Below, one piece after another: positions 8,428 through 16,456 of a stretch of 37,966 nt of DNA; the stretch's first letter is position 1, and each line of letters opens with the position of its first letter. A program made the translations under genes and the position numbers. The stretch lies in NCBI GenBank assembly GCA_902778115.1, contig CACYWG010000026.1, forward strand, positions 1 through 37,966. The letters are read 5' to 3'. Source of the DNA: Oscillospiraceae bacterium. GTDB taxonomy: Bacteria > Bacillota > Clostridia > Oscillospirales > Oscillospiraceae. The notes below the pieces were generated by a model that was not told the origin of the DNA, searched no databases, and worked only from the letters and a program-made list of their open reading frames with translations.

Positions 8428-9891
8428 ATGAATTACGAATTTTGGTTTGCGGTCGGCAGTCAGTTTTTGTACGGTCCGGAGGTGTTGGAGACCGTTGAGA
8501 CCCGCGCCAGAGAAATGGCGGCGGAGCTGAGCGGGCTTTTGCCATATCCGCTGATCTACAAGGTGACAGCTAAGACCAACAAGGAAATCACCGATATCGT
8601 CAAGGAGGCCAATTACCGCAGCGAGTGCGCCGGGATCGTCACCTGGTGTCACACCTTCAGCCCCAGTAAAATGTGGATCAACGGCCTTGCTTCTCTCCAA
8701 AAGCCCTGGTGCCATCTGGCGACCCAGTATAACCGGGAGATTCCCAATGACGAGATCGACATGGACTTCATGAATCTGAACCAGGCCGCCCACGGCGATA
8801 GAGAGCACGGCTTCATCGGTGCTCGTCTCCGCAAGCCGCGCAAGGTCATCGCCGGGTACTGGCAGGATGAAAAAGTCCACAAGCGCCTGACTGACTGGAT
8901 GCGCGCCGCCGTGGGTGTGGCTGTGCCCAGGGAGATGAAGGTCATGCGCTTTGGCGACAACATGCGCGAGGTGGCCGTCACCGAGGGAGATAAGGTCGAG
9001 GCGCAGCGGAAACTTGGCTGGCAGGTCAACACCTGGGCTGTGGGCGACTTGGTCAAAGAGATGAGCGCCGTCACTGAGGAAGAAGTGGACGTGCTTTATA
9101 ATGAGTATCTGGCGCAGTACGATGTGAACACCGATAACACCGCCGCCATCCGCTATCAGGCGCGGGAAGAGATCGCCATGAAAAAGATGCTGGATCGTGA
9201 GGGCTGTAAGGCATTCACCAACACCTTCCAGGATCTCTACGGCATGGAGCAGCTGCCCGGCTTGGCTACCCAGCACCTGACGGCGCAGGGCTACGGCTAC
9301 GGCGGCGAGGGCGACTGGAAGGTCAGCGCCATGACCGCGATCCTCAAGGCCATGGGCGATGGCGGAACCGGTGCCTCCGGCTTTATGGAAGATTATACTT
9401 ATCATCTGGCCGAGGGGCAGGAGTACAGCCTGGGCGCACATATGCTGGAGGTCTGCCCCTCTTTGGCCTCCGACAAGCCACGGATTGAGACCCATCATCT
9501 GGGCATAGGCATGAACGAAAAGGACCCCGCCCGTCTGGTGTTCGAGGGCAAGGCCGGAAAGGCGATCGTCGTATCGCTGATTGACATGGGCGGTCGACTG
9601 CGCTTGATCGTGCAGGACATTGTGGCCGTCAAGCCCATCATGCCCATGCCGAATCTGCCGGTGGCCCGCGTCATGTGGCGGGCGATGCCCGACCTCACCA
9701 CCGGCGTAGAATGCTGGATCACGGCCGGCGGCGCGCATCACACGGTGCTCAGCTACGACGTGACTGCCGAACAGATGCGCGACTGGGCACGGATGATGGA
9801 TATTGAGTTTGTCCACATCACGAAAGACTCTACCCCGGAGAAGCTGGAAGAAGATCTGCTGGTCAAGGACCTGGTATGGAAATTCAAATGA
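8428..9891 (+). CDS. araA: L-arabinose isomerase
   Basis: A 487-residue cytoplasmic isomerase converting L-arabinose to L-ribulose. It opens with EFWFAVGSQFLYG, the AraA N-terminal hallmark, and contains KMWINGLASLQKPWCHLATQ and DMDFMNLNQAAHGDREHG. The metal/catalytic residues known from the E. coli enzyme align at a constant offset of 12: Glu294 (GGEGDW), Glu321 (FMEDY), His338 (GAHMLE) and His438 (GAHHT). The length is close to the usual 500. ATG 8428 follows GAAAGGAG. The stop overlaps an ATG (9888) that opens only a 28-codon frame. A truncated araD start lies 68 bp downstream, so the original operon was probably kinase-araA-araD. The catalytic set is intact, so the enzyme itself should work. 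Confidence 0.95.
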   Translation: MNYEFWFAVGSQFLYGPEVLETVETRAREMAAELSGLLPYPLIYKVTAKTNKEITDIVKEANYRSECAGIVTWCHTFSPSKMWINGLASLQKPWCHLATQYNREIPNDEIDMDFMNLNQAAHGDREHGFIGARLRKPRKVIAGYWQDEKVHKRLTDWMRAAVGVAVPREMKVMRFGDNMREVAVTEGDKVEAQRKLGWQVNTWAVGDLVKEMSAVTEEEVDVLYNEYLAQYDVNTDNTAAIRYQAREEIAMKKMLDREGCKAFTNTFQDLYGMEQLPGLATQHLTAQGYGYGGEGDWKVSAMTAILKAMGDGGTGASGFMEDYTYHLAEGQEYSLGAHMLEVCPSLASDKPRIETHHLGIGMNEKDPARLVFEGKAGKAIVVSLIDMGGRLRLIVQDIVAVKPIMPMPNLPVARVMWRAMPDLTTGVECWITAGGAHHTVLSYDVTAEQMRDWARMMDIEFVHITKDSTPEKLEEDLLVKDLVWKFK

Positions 9892-9958
9892 TGGATTTGG
9901 AGAAAACTGTTCCCGGTATTGAACTACCAAAGGAGAAGAAAGCGACGGAGGTGCTGCA

Positions 9959-10006
9959 ATGCTGGAAGATCTGAAGCAGCAGGTTCTGAAAGCGAATAAC
10001 TCTTGA
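9959..10006 (+). pseudogene. araD: araD 5' stub (L-ribulose-5-phosphate 4-epimerase, truncated)
   Basis: A GGAGG (9947-9951) is followed 7 nt later by ATG 9959 and the peptide MLEDLKQQVLKANNS, then a stop. MLE-x-LKxxVLxAN is the conserved start of AraD proteins, in which the next residues would be xLPKYGLVTFTWGN. Everything after codon 14-15 is missing; the following DNA is unrelated and AT-rich with a terminator at 10068. The stub keeps a good ribosome site and lies immediately after araA, where araD belongs. This looks like a recombination or deletion breakpoint at about 9998. No other araD occurs in the window, so arabinose breakdown through this locus would need an epimerase from elsewhere. 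Confidence 0.8.
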
Positions 10007-10067
10007 CACTACCGATATTTCCAATTCAATTAAAGCAATTTTCCCATTTATCGCATAGAGTGTAAAC

Positions 10068-10097
10068 AAAAAAGCGCCCGGTCAAGGGCGCTTTTAA
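10068..10097 (+). terminator. terminator after the araA/araD remnant
   Basis: AAAAGCGCCC, loop GGTCA, AGGGCGCTTTT (10070-10095 core) with A- and T-runs on both sides, so it could work in either direction. It closes the kinase-araA transcript. Confidence 0.8.
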
Positions 10098-10527
10098 AAT
10101 GGTATCTTTGGAAAAACTCAGTCAACTATTCTAAACAAAATTGAATAGTTTTCTGTACGTGTGCTTACTATGGCTTCCTGCTCCCGACGATGTGTGCTTA
10201 ATCCCAGCTATTTGATTATCTTTCCAGAGGAAAAGGACAGGAGCGGGTAACAAAAGCAAATCAGAAGGCCGCACAGCCGGGCTGAATCCTAAGTAAACGC
10301 TGATGAAATGCCGCTTCTGCTTTGTATAAGTTCGCGTTGCCAAATCACAGATTTGGACGCTCACTTCGGTGCTTTGCGGTCTTTTTCTGCCACAATTTTG
10401 TCTCAAAATCTTGAAATACACAAAGTATTCCTGCGATTTCTCGCCTTCGTTGTGACGAAAAATCCTCGCAAATCGCTCTCGCGGATTTCATCATCGTTTA
10501 CCTAATTATTACATTGGAGTGATCTCT
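10098..10527 (+). other. 430 bp without a recognisable gene, upstream of the MFS remnant
   Basis: No frame here has a plausible start with ribosome site and family resemblance on either strand. It contains a small hairpin CCAAATC-ACA-GATTTGG (about 10339-10355) and a mixed composition unlike the araA side, consistent with the right flank of the breakpoint that cut araD. The MFS gene start (ATG 10528, TGGAG at 10515-10519) closes it; I see no strong -35/-10 pair. Confidence 0.5.
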
Positions 10528-11723
10528 ATGGAAAAAGAGAAACGGGGTGAAACCAGACTCTGGAACCGTTCGTTTGTGATGCTGCTTGTAATGAGCACGT
10601 TGATCAATTCCGCATCCCAAATGGTCGTTCCTCTGGTTTCCAAATAGGCGCCCCGTTGACAATTGCAGCAACGATTTCTTCTCTGATGTCACTTGCGGCA
10701 TTGTTCTTTCGCCCGGTAGCGGGACTGTTCAGCGACCGATATAACCGTAAAAGAACCATCCTTGCATCGAATCTTCTGATTGCGTTGTGTCTGATACTGA
10801 TGGCTGTAAGCAATTCTGTACCCATGTTGGTTGCGATTCGACTGGTACATGGAGTCGCGTTCTCTTTTAACAGTGTTGCGCTTATGGCGTTCAATACGGT
10901 TTTTATTCCAAAAGAAAGACTGGGCGAGGGAATTGGCTGGATGGCGCTTGGCAATACCGTTGCGCAGGCTTTCGGACCAAACATCGGCATTTTTCTGATT
11001 GATACTGGTGGATACAGCCTTTGTTTCTTTACTGCGGCAGGCATCTGTCTGGTAGGTATTATCGTGATTTTGATGATGCCCTATCAAACAGCAGAGCGCC
11101 CCGATGTGGAAAAAAGGATCAGCTTCCGCAGCCTGATTTGTGTCGAGATTATTCCCTATGCGGCAATCCTGTGCCTGTTTTCCGTCGGCAGCGGTCTGGT
11201 CAGTTCGATGTTAGTACTTCTTGCAGATGAAAGAGGAATATCCAATATCGGACTCTTCTTTACATTTTATTCTATCACCATGGTGTTGATTCGCCCCGTC
11301 GCGGGCAAACTGGTTGATTCCAAGGGCCTGCCCATCGTGCTTTACCCATCCATCATTGCTTTTGGTTTAGGCTTTTTGATTTTAGGACAAACCTCTGTTT
11401 TTTGGCTGATTATTCTTGCCGCAATTATGAAGGCACTCGGTCAGGGAAGCGGTGTTCCCGGGATTCAGTCCACAACGATCAATATCGTCGGGCGGGAAAA
11501 GGCCGGCCTTGTCAGCAGTACCTGTTTTCTCGGTCAGGATATTGGGAATACATTTGGACCCATGCTGGGTGGAATTATTGCGCAGAATTATGGGTTTAAA
11601 ACACTATACAGCGGTTTCTCTATCGTATTCATTATAGCCGCCTGCGCCATTTACTATGCTATTAGATTGGCGGAAAAAAGTAAGAAATCAGCGCGGAAAT
11701 GGATCGAATCTGACATACAATAG
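10528..11723 (+). pseudogene. MFS transporter, frameshifted near the N-terminus
   Basis: Major facilitator superfamily sugar/drug-type permease of about 395 residues in two frames. ATG 10528 behind TGGAG gives the cytoplasmic start and TM1 (WNRSFVMLLVMSTLINSASQMVVPLVSK) but reaches TAG at 10645. The protein resumes in another frame from about 10649 as GAPLTIAATISSL, then the conserved RPVAGLFSDRYNRKRT loop between TM2 and TM3 and ten more helices through 11723. Homologues normally have a few residues between VSK and GAP, so about 13-14 bases appear to be lost at 10642-10648. It is the only transporter in the arabinose block, so it may have been the sugar importer. Internal initiation downstream would lack TM1. 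Confidence 0.8.
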
Positions 11724-12018
11724 CAGGGGTCAATTAAGGAATCCTGGGTTTGAATTCGATCTAAAGGCACGCTCTTGGTTTCGTTTAGGCTGTCACCTCT
11801 TTCTACCTTCACTTATATTTACGAATTATTGGGCCTTCAGAAGATAAGGGTCAATCACGATGCATGGACGGATCAGCTGGGCAAGTGGCAATCCTCTGTT
11901 GATGATGAACAGATACCGGAACGCTTCCGTGATCACTCTGACAATTACAAGATTTAGAAGACATATTCCAGTTTGTCGAGGTGTTGTGTCTCACGGTGAG
12001 ACATATTTCCAGGACAAC
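11724..12018 (+). other. 295 bp without a recognisable gene, island right end
   Basis: Short frames exist on both strands but none has a ribosome site plus a recognisable domain. A 60-codon frame ending at 11957 (residues ...DAWTDQLGKWQSSVDDEQIPERF...) could be a remnant of something, but I cannot name it. The stretch lies between the MFS pseudogene and the terminators next to the tRNA-Ala remnant. Confidence 0.4.
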
Positions 12019-12068
12019 AAAAAAGGCCGCTTTCACGATCTGCATGGAACGTGGAAACGGCCTTTTTC
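12019..12068. terminator. bidirectional terminator near island right end
   Basis: AAAAAAGGCCGCTTTCACG and CGTGGAAACGGCCTTTTT pair with a few mismatches around an 11-nt loop. A-run on the left and T-run on the right allow function in both directions. Confidence 0.7.
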
Positions 12069-12142
12069 AGCAGGGAGGGGAGGATGCTTGAACGGCGGTG
12101 GAAGCTGCCAGCATCATCCCGATATTTTTTGGGGGGAAACAA

Positions 12143-12174
12143 AAAGGCTTGATCTCCGAAGAAATCAAGCCTTT
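12143..12174 (-). terminator. terminator of the tRNA-Ala locus (copy B side)
   Basis: AAAGGCTTGAT (12143-12153) pairs perfectly with ATCAAGCCTTT (12164-12174). On the minus strand it comes 12 nt after the tRNA CCA end and is followed by TTTTTGTTT. Confidence 0.75.
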
Positions 12175-12185
12175 CATAATGCGTC

Positions 12186-12232
12186 TGGTGGAGATAAGCG
12201 GGATCGAACCGCTGACCTCTTGAATGCCATTC
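12186..12232 (-). repeat. attachment-site copy B, 47-bp direct repeat of tRNA-Ala 3' part
   Basis: Identical over 47 bp to 1510-1556 in the same orientation. It covers tRNA nt 30-76 including the GGC anticodon, T arm and CCA. Together with copy A it brackets a 10.6-kb block that carries no integrase of its own, the arrangement of a cis-mobilisable island between two attachment sites. Confidence 0.85.
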
Positions 12233-12330
12233 GCATTATTATTGAATTATAAGGGTTTTTGCTTTAAGTAGCTCTCTCAAACAGGGGGCTGGTTAAATAC
12301 GGTGTGCGCTCCCAGCTGAGCTATACCCCC
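12186..12330 (-). pseudogene. tRNA-Ala(GGC) split by about 76 nt
   Basis: Reading leftward from 12330, GGGGGTATAGCTCAGCTGGGAG supplies tRNA nt 1-22 (acceptor 5' strand, D arm). The next expected bases are replaced by about 76 nt of AT-rich DNA (12233-12308), and the tRNA then resumes at GAATGGCATTC and runs to CCA at 12186. The acceptor strands GGGGGTA and TATCTCC still pair with two G-U wobbles, so both parts may derive from one gene. The insert lies between D arm and anticodon stem, not in the anticodon loop, so a bacterial group I intron is unlikely and the gene should be dead. Another possibility is that the 5' part comes from a neighbouring different tRNA-Ala. Confidence 0.65.
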
Positions 12331-12519
12331 ATGCGCAAGGAGTATATTAGCAGAGGCAACCGGAAAAGTCAAGAAGAATTTTCTCTTATTGCAAACTTTT
12401 TCTTTGCCTGTGCCGGCACAGAGAAAAAGGCTCTTGCGGCAGGGGAGAGGATGAATTATAATGAAGAATCAGGAAATACATCAAAGCTTTCTATATTTCT
12501 TTTTTCAGGAGGAACATTT

Positions 12520-13716
12520 ATGCACTGCACAAGAAAAGTCCGCGAGGATCTGATCTGGGTCGGCGCCGACGACCGCAGGCTTGCCTGCTTTGAGGGCGTG
12601 TACGGCGTGCCCGAGGGCGTGTCCTACAACTCCTATCTGCTGCTGGATGAGAAAACCGTGCTGTTTGACACGGTGGACAAGGCCGTGTACAGCGTATTTC
12701 TGGAAAACGTCGCCTATGCGCTGGGCGGACGGCCGCTCGACTATCTGGTCATCCACCACATGGAGCCCGACCATGCCGCCACACTGGAGCTGCTGGTGAC
12801 CCGCTATCCCGAGGCGAAGATCGTCTGCAACGCCAAGATCAAGACCATGCTGGCGCAGTTTTTCGCCCTCGATCTGACGGAGCGCATTGTTCTGGTCAAG
12901 GAAGGGGACAGCCTGGAGACCGGCCGCCACAAGTTCAGCTTTATCATGGCGCCGATGGTGCACTGGCCCGAGGTCATGATGAGCTACGACAGCACCGATA
13001 AGATCCTCTTCACGGCCGACGCTTTCGGTACCTTCGGCGCGCTCAACGGCCGCCTCTTTGCCGACGAGACCGATTTCTTCGGCGAGCGTCTGGACGAGGC
13101 GCGCCGCTACTATACCAATATCGTCGGCAAGTACGGCCCTCAGGTGCAGGCGGCGCTGAAAAAGGCCGCCGCGCTCGATATCGCCTTGGTCTGCCCGCTG
13201 CACGGCTTCGTCTGGCGGAAGGACTTCGACAGGTTCGTCGAAAAATACCAGCTCTGGTCGAGCTATACCCCGGAGGAGAAGAGCGTGCTGATCGCTTATG
13301 CCTCCGTCTACGGCCATACCGAGAACGCGGCCAACATCCTCGCCGTCAAGCTGGCCGAGCGCGGTGTGAAGGTGCGCATGCACGACACCTCCGTCATCCC
13401 GGCCAGCTACATCCTCTCTGACGCTTTCCGCTGCAGCCGCCTGGTTTTCGCCGCCACAACCTACAACAACGGCGTCTTTGTGACGATGGAAAACCTTCTG
13501 CACGACATCGCCGCCCACAACCTGCAGAACCGCAAGATCGCCCTGATCGAAAACGGCAGCTGGGCGCCCACGAGCGGCAAGGCGATGCGCGAGATCCTCG
13601 GCACGCTGAAGAACATCGAGATCCTCGACAGCCAGATCACGCTCAAATCCGCCCTGACCGAGGGACAGCTTGCGCAGCTTGACGCCCTGGCCGACGCACT
13701 CGCCGCCGATCTGTAA
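12520..13716 (+). CDS. fprA: flavodiiron protein (O2/NO reductase, FprA type)
   Basis: A 398-residue cytoplasmic flavodiiron protein that reduces O2 to water or NO to N2O in anaerobes. Residues 1-250 form the metallo-beta-lactamase domain with the full diiron ligand set: His80, Glu82, Asp84, His85, His148, Asp167, His228, with spacings of 62, 18 and 60 residues exactly as in the family rule. Residues 253-398 form the flavodoxin FMN domain, starting VLIAYASVYGHTENAA. There is no C-terminal rubredoxin or reductase extension, so it needs an external donor. ATG 12520 is chosen because AGGAGG (12507-12512) is 7 nt upstream; the open frame extends further left without a better start. A 12-bp palindrome TGTGCCGGCACA at 12409-12420 lies in the leader and might be regulatory. 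Confidence 0.93.
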   Translation: MHCTRKVREDLIWVGADDRRLACFEGVYGVPEGVSYNSYLLLDEKTVLFDTVDKAVYSVFLENVAYALGGRPLDYLVIHHMEPDHAATLELLVTRYPEAKIVCNAKIKTMLAQFFALDLTERIVLVKEGDSLETGRHKFSFIMAPMVHWPEVMMSYDSTDKILFTADAFGTFGALNGRLFADETDFFGERLDEARRYYTNIVGKYGPQVQAALKKAAALDIALVCPLHGFVWRKDFDRFVEKYQLWSSYTPEEKSVLIAYASVYGHTENAANILAVKLAERGVKVRMHDTSVIPASYILSDAFRCSRLVFAATTYNNGVFVTMENLLHDIAAHNLQNRKIALIENGSWAPTSGKAMREILGTLKNIEILDSQITLKSALTEGQLAQLDALADALAADL

Positions 13717-13786
13717 GAGAAGCTCCGGCAGGGGAGTTCGCACCTGCAGGGCAGTGCGTTCAAATTTTATCAAACGGAAAAAAGGA

Positions 13787-13815
13787 TTGACGAAATCACC
13801 GTAAGTCGATATAAT
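13787..13815 (+). promoter_or_regulatory. strong sigma-A promoter before the 68-residue protein
   Basis: TTGACG (13787-13792), 17-bp spacer, TATAAT (13810-13815). Transcription would start about 13822, at the beginning of the tandem repeat noted next. Confidence 0.85.
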
Positions 13816-13822
13816 ATCAGTG

Positions 13823-13842
13823 GCAATTATCAGCAATTATCA
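13823..13842 (+). repeat. tandem 10-bp repeat at the transcription start
   Basis: GCAATTATCA occurs twice head to tail (13823-13832, 13833-13842), directly downstream of the promoter and before the ribosome site of the small protein. The position fits a regulator-binding site or a leader feature; the function is not shown by sequence. Confidence 0.6.
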
Positions 13843-13874
13843 CCAAATATCAACGCAGGAGGGAAAGAATTTCC

Positions 13875-14081
13875 ATGAAGAAAATCAAAAAGGCACTGGT
13901 TCTGGCCTGCCTGGGATGCCTTGGCTACTGCATCGCCAAGCTGCTCCGGACAGAAGCTGCACAGGACAAGCTGTTCGAGATCCTCGGTGAGGACAAGTAC
14001 CTCAAGATCCTCGATACGGTCAACCTCGTCGGCGACCTGCTGAGCTGGCCTGTCAACTTCGTGAAGGCACTGCTTCCTTGA
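13875..14081 (+). CDS. 68-residue protein with N-terminal hydrophobic segment
   Basis: A small protein beginning MKKIKKALVLACLGCLGYCIAKLL, a basic start followed by a 17-residue hydrophobic segment with three Cys, then an amphipathic region and a hydrophobic end (LLSWPVNFVKALLP). It may be a membrane-associated peptide. It has its own strong promoter (13787-13815) and AGGAGGG (13857-13863) about 11 nt before ATG 13875, so it is very probably a real gene. It precedes the OYE-type flavin reductase by 44 bp and likely shares its transcript. No family is recognised. Confidence 0.7.
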   Translation: MKKIKKALVLACLGCLGYCIAKLLRTEAAQDKLFEILGEDKYLKILDTVNLVGDLLSWPVNFVKALLP

Positions 14082-14125
14082 CGCACCGGAAAAAAGAAAT
14101 CAACATTTGGTAAAGGGGTTACATT

Positions 14126-16140
14126 ATGAATCAGAAGTATGAAGCTCTATTTACTCCGTTCAAAATCGGGGAAGTAGAAATCCCGAATCGCATCGTGCAG
14201 TGCTCCATGGGCGGCACCACGCTGTTCGGCTGGCTGGAGCCCTCTCACTTCGACGAAGAAGCCGCATATTTCCTGCTCCAGAGAGCCAAGGACGGCGTCG
14301 GTCTGGTTCTGCCCGGCATGCAGGTCATCCGCGACACCATGGGCCGCAAGTGGCTGGATTCCAACCGCCAGATGTACCGCGTCCTCAAGCCCTACATGGA
14401 CGAGTACCACAAGACCGGCAGCAAGCTCTTCATTCAGCTGGCCGGCGGCTTCGGCCGTTCGATGGCCGTCACGCCCTGGATGGCCGCGCTGGGCCGCAAC
14501 AACCTGCTCAACAAGCTGGCCAGCCCCGTCGTCGACGTGCAGTACGCCTGCGCCTCCGCTTCCGCCACCCCGAACCGCTGGGCCGACAACCTGACCTCCC
14601 GTCCCTTCACCGTCGAAGAGATCCAGGAGATGGTCTGGCACTTCGGCGCCACCGCCAAGAAGCTGCGCGAGGCCGGTGTCGACGGCGTTGAGATCCACGC
14701 CGTGCACGAAGGCTACAACCTCGACCAGTTCGCCATTGCCAACATGAACTTCCGTACCGACCAGTACGGCGGCTCGCTGGAGAACCGTCTCCGCTTTGCC
14801 ACCGAGATCGTCCAGGAGATCCACAAGCAGGCCGGCGACGACTTCCCCGTCTCCCTGCGTTACTCCGTCCGCTCCTGCACCAAGGGCTGGCGCAAGGGCG
14901 CCATGCCTTACGAGAAATTCGAGGAGTTCGGCCGCGACATGCCCGAGTCCGAGAAGGCCGTCAAGATCCTGCAGGATGCCGGCTATGCCTTCCTCAACTG
15001 CGACAACGGTACTTACGACGCCTGGTACTGGGCTCATCCGCCACAGTACATGCCCGACAACTGCAACCTGGCTGACGTCGAGCACATCCGTCAGTTCATC
15101 GATATCCCCGTCGCCTGCGCCGGCCGCATGGATCCGGTCAAGGCCGCCGAGGAGATCGCCGCCGGCCGTCTGGACGCCGTGGCTATCGCCCGCCAGAACC
15201 TGGTCGACGAGAACTGGGTCACCAAGATCAAAACCGGCCACGAGGACGAGATCCGTCCCTGCATCCGCTGCCACAACGGCTGCTTCAACTTCTCCAAGTT
15301 CGAGGGCACCGAGAACCTGCAGTCCCTGGGCGACTCCCTCGCTACAAGATCGTTCCCACCAAGAACCCGAAGAAGGTCGCTATCATCGGCGGCGGCATCG
15401 GCGGCATGGAGTGCGCGCTCGTTCTGAAGCGCCGCGGCCACAACCCCGTTATCTTCGAGAAGGAAGATCAGCTCGGCGGCCTGTTCCTCACGGCCTCCGC
15501 CATGACCTTCAAGGAGAACGACAAGCAGCTCATCGAGTGGTATAAGAATGAAATCAAGAAGGCCGGCGTTGAAGTCCGCTTCAATACCGAGGTCAACGAC
15601 CTGGGCACCATCCGCCGCGGCTTCGACGAGATCATCGTCTGCACCGGCTCCGTTCCCAGAACGATGCCTCAGATCAAGGGCTTCGAGAAGACCCGCACCT
15701 TCCGTGAGCTGCTCCGCGAGAAGAAGGTCGAGGGCGACAAGATCGTCTTCCTCGGCGGCGGCCAGTCCTCCTGCGAGGCGGCCTATGACCTGGTCCTCGC
15801 TGGCAAGCACCCGACCATCGTCGAGTACGGCAACGACCTTGTGGCCGCTCAGGCGACCTGCCTGGCCAACACCTCCTTCCTGCGCGACGCGATGGAGTAC
15901 CACAAGGTTCCCGTGTACCTGCACAGCACCATCACCGAGATCGGCGACGGCTACTGCGTCATCAAGACCCCGGACAAGACCTTCAAGGTCGAGTGCGACG
16001 CCGTCATCAACGGCATCGGCTTCGTGCCCGCCCCCGTCGGCGAGAAGGCCCCGCATGTCCACCGTGTCGGCGACTGCGTTGCCATCGGCAACCTGCGCAC
16101 CGTCATCTGGCGTGCCTGGGACGTCTGCATGAGAATCTAG
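14126..16140 (+). pseudogene. Old Yellow Enzyme/BaiCD-type NADH:flavin oxidoreductase, frameshifted
   Basis: A modular flavoenzyme of about 672 residues of the 2,4-dienoyl-CoA reductase, enoate reductase and BaiCD/BaiH class, which reduces activated C=C bonds. Frame one (ATG 14126 behind AAAGGGG) holds the FMN TIM barrel, about residues 1-375, with HAVHEGYNLDQF (His191, His194) at the active site and the first three cluster cysteines, Cys379, Cys382 and Cys386. At about 15338-15342 the reading frame shifts: after GDSL the protein resumes in a different frame as RYKIVPTKNPKKVAIIGGGIGGMECA, the FAD/NAD Rossmann domain, to the stop at 16140. Relatives have some 14-20 residues here including the fourth cluster cysteine, so a short deletion removes that ligand and the frame. 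High GC with consistent codon bias on both sides suggests a recent lesion or an assembly error. Substrate unknown; steroid, bile-acid or enoate are all possible. Confidence 0.85.
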
Positions 16141-16160
16141 TCCCCAACCAAAGACCCGAA

Positions 16161-16189
16161 AGGATGCGCCGCGAGGCGCATCCTTTTTT
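16161..16189 (+). terminator. terminator after the flavin reductase
   Basis: AGGATGCGCC, loop GCGA, GGCGCATCCT followed by TTTTTT: a 10-bp perfect stem with T-run. Confidence 0.92.
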
Positions 16190-16204
16190 AGAAAGGGCAG
16201 AACC

Positions 16205-16441
16205 ATGAACAATAACAAAGACAGCAGGAATTCTTCCGGGCTCGCGCTCGGTCTCTGCCTGGGCGTGAGCCTCGGGACGGCGATCGGCGCGGCTACGGAC
16301 AATATGGGCCTCTGGATGGCCCTTGGTCCCGCCTTCGGCCTGCTCTTCGGCCTGGTGATCGGTCACCGGAACGCCTCCGGCGAAGAGAAGAACGGGGAAG
16401 AGGACGACGATATGACCGACAAAGAGGATAAGGAAGAATAA
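16205..16441 (+). CDS. small glycine-rich membrane protein with acidic tail
   Basis: A 78-residue protein. Residues 11-55 form two short hydrophobic segments with a glycine-zipper look (GLALGLCLGVSLGTAIGAA and LGPAFGLLFGLVIG), and the last 20 residues are almost all Glu, Asp and Lys. A membrane hairpin with a cytoplasmic charged tail is likely. ATG 16205 follows GAAAGGGCAG. It precedes the cupin gene by 15 bp on the same strand. Similar short glycine-zipper proteins are common in clostridial genomes but have no assigned role. Confidence 0.72.
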   Translation: MNNNKDSRNSSGLALGLCLGVSLGTAIGAATDNMGLWMALGPAFGLLFGLVIGHRNASGEEKNGEEDDDMTDKEDKEE

Positions 16442-16456
16442 AAAGGGGAGTATCCG

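Noticed and set aside
9888..9974. A 28-codon frame overlapping the araA stop
   Set aside because: No ribosome site and no resemblance to a known protein; it overlaps the araD stub region in another frame.
12233..12308. Self-splicing group I intron in the tRNA-Ala remnant
   Set aside because: The insert is only 76 nt and lies outside the anticodon loop, both unlike bacterial tRNA introns.
12520..13716. Flavodiiron protein with rubredoxin or reductase fusion
   Set aside because: The gene ends after the flavodoxin domain with no CxxCG pairs of a rubredoxin.
15300..15420. Programmed ribosomal frameshift in the flavin reductase
   Set aside because: The two frames lack overlapping homology and a conserved segment with a cluster cysteine is missing, so a deletion explains it better.
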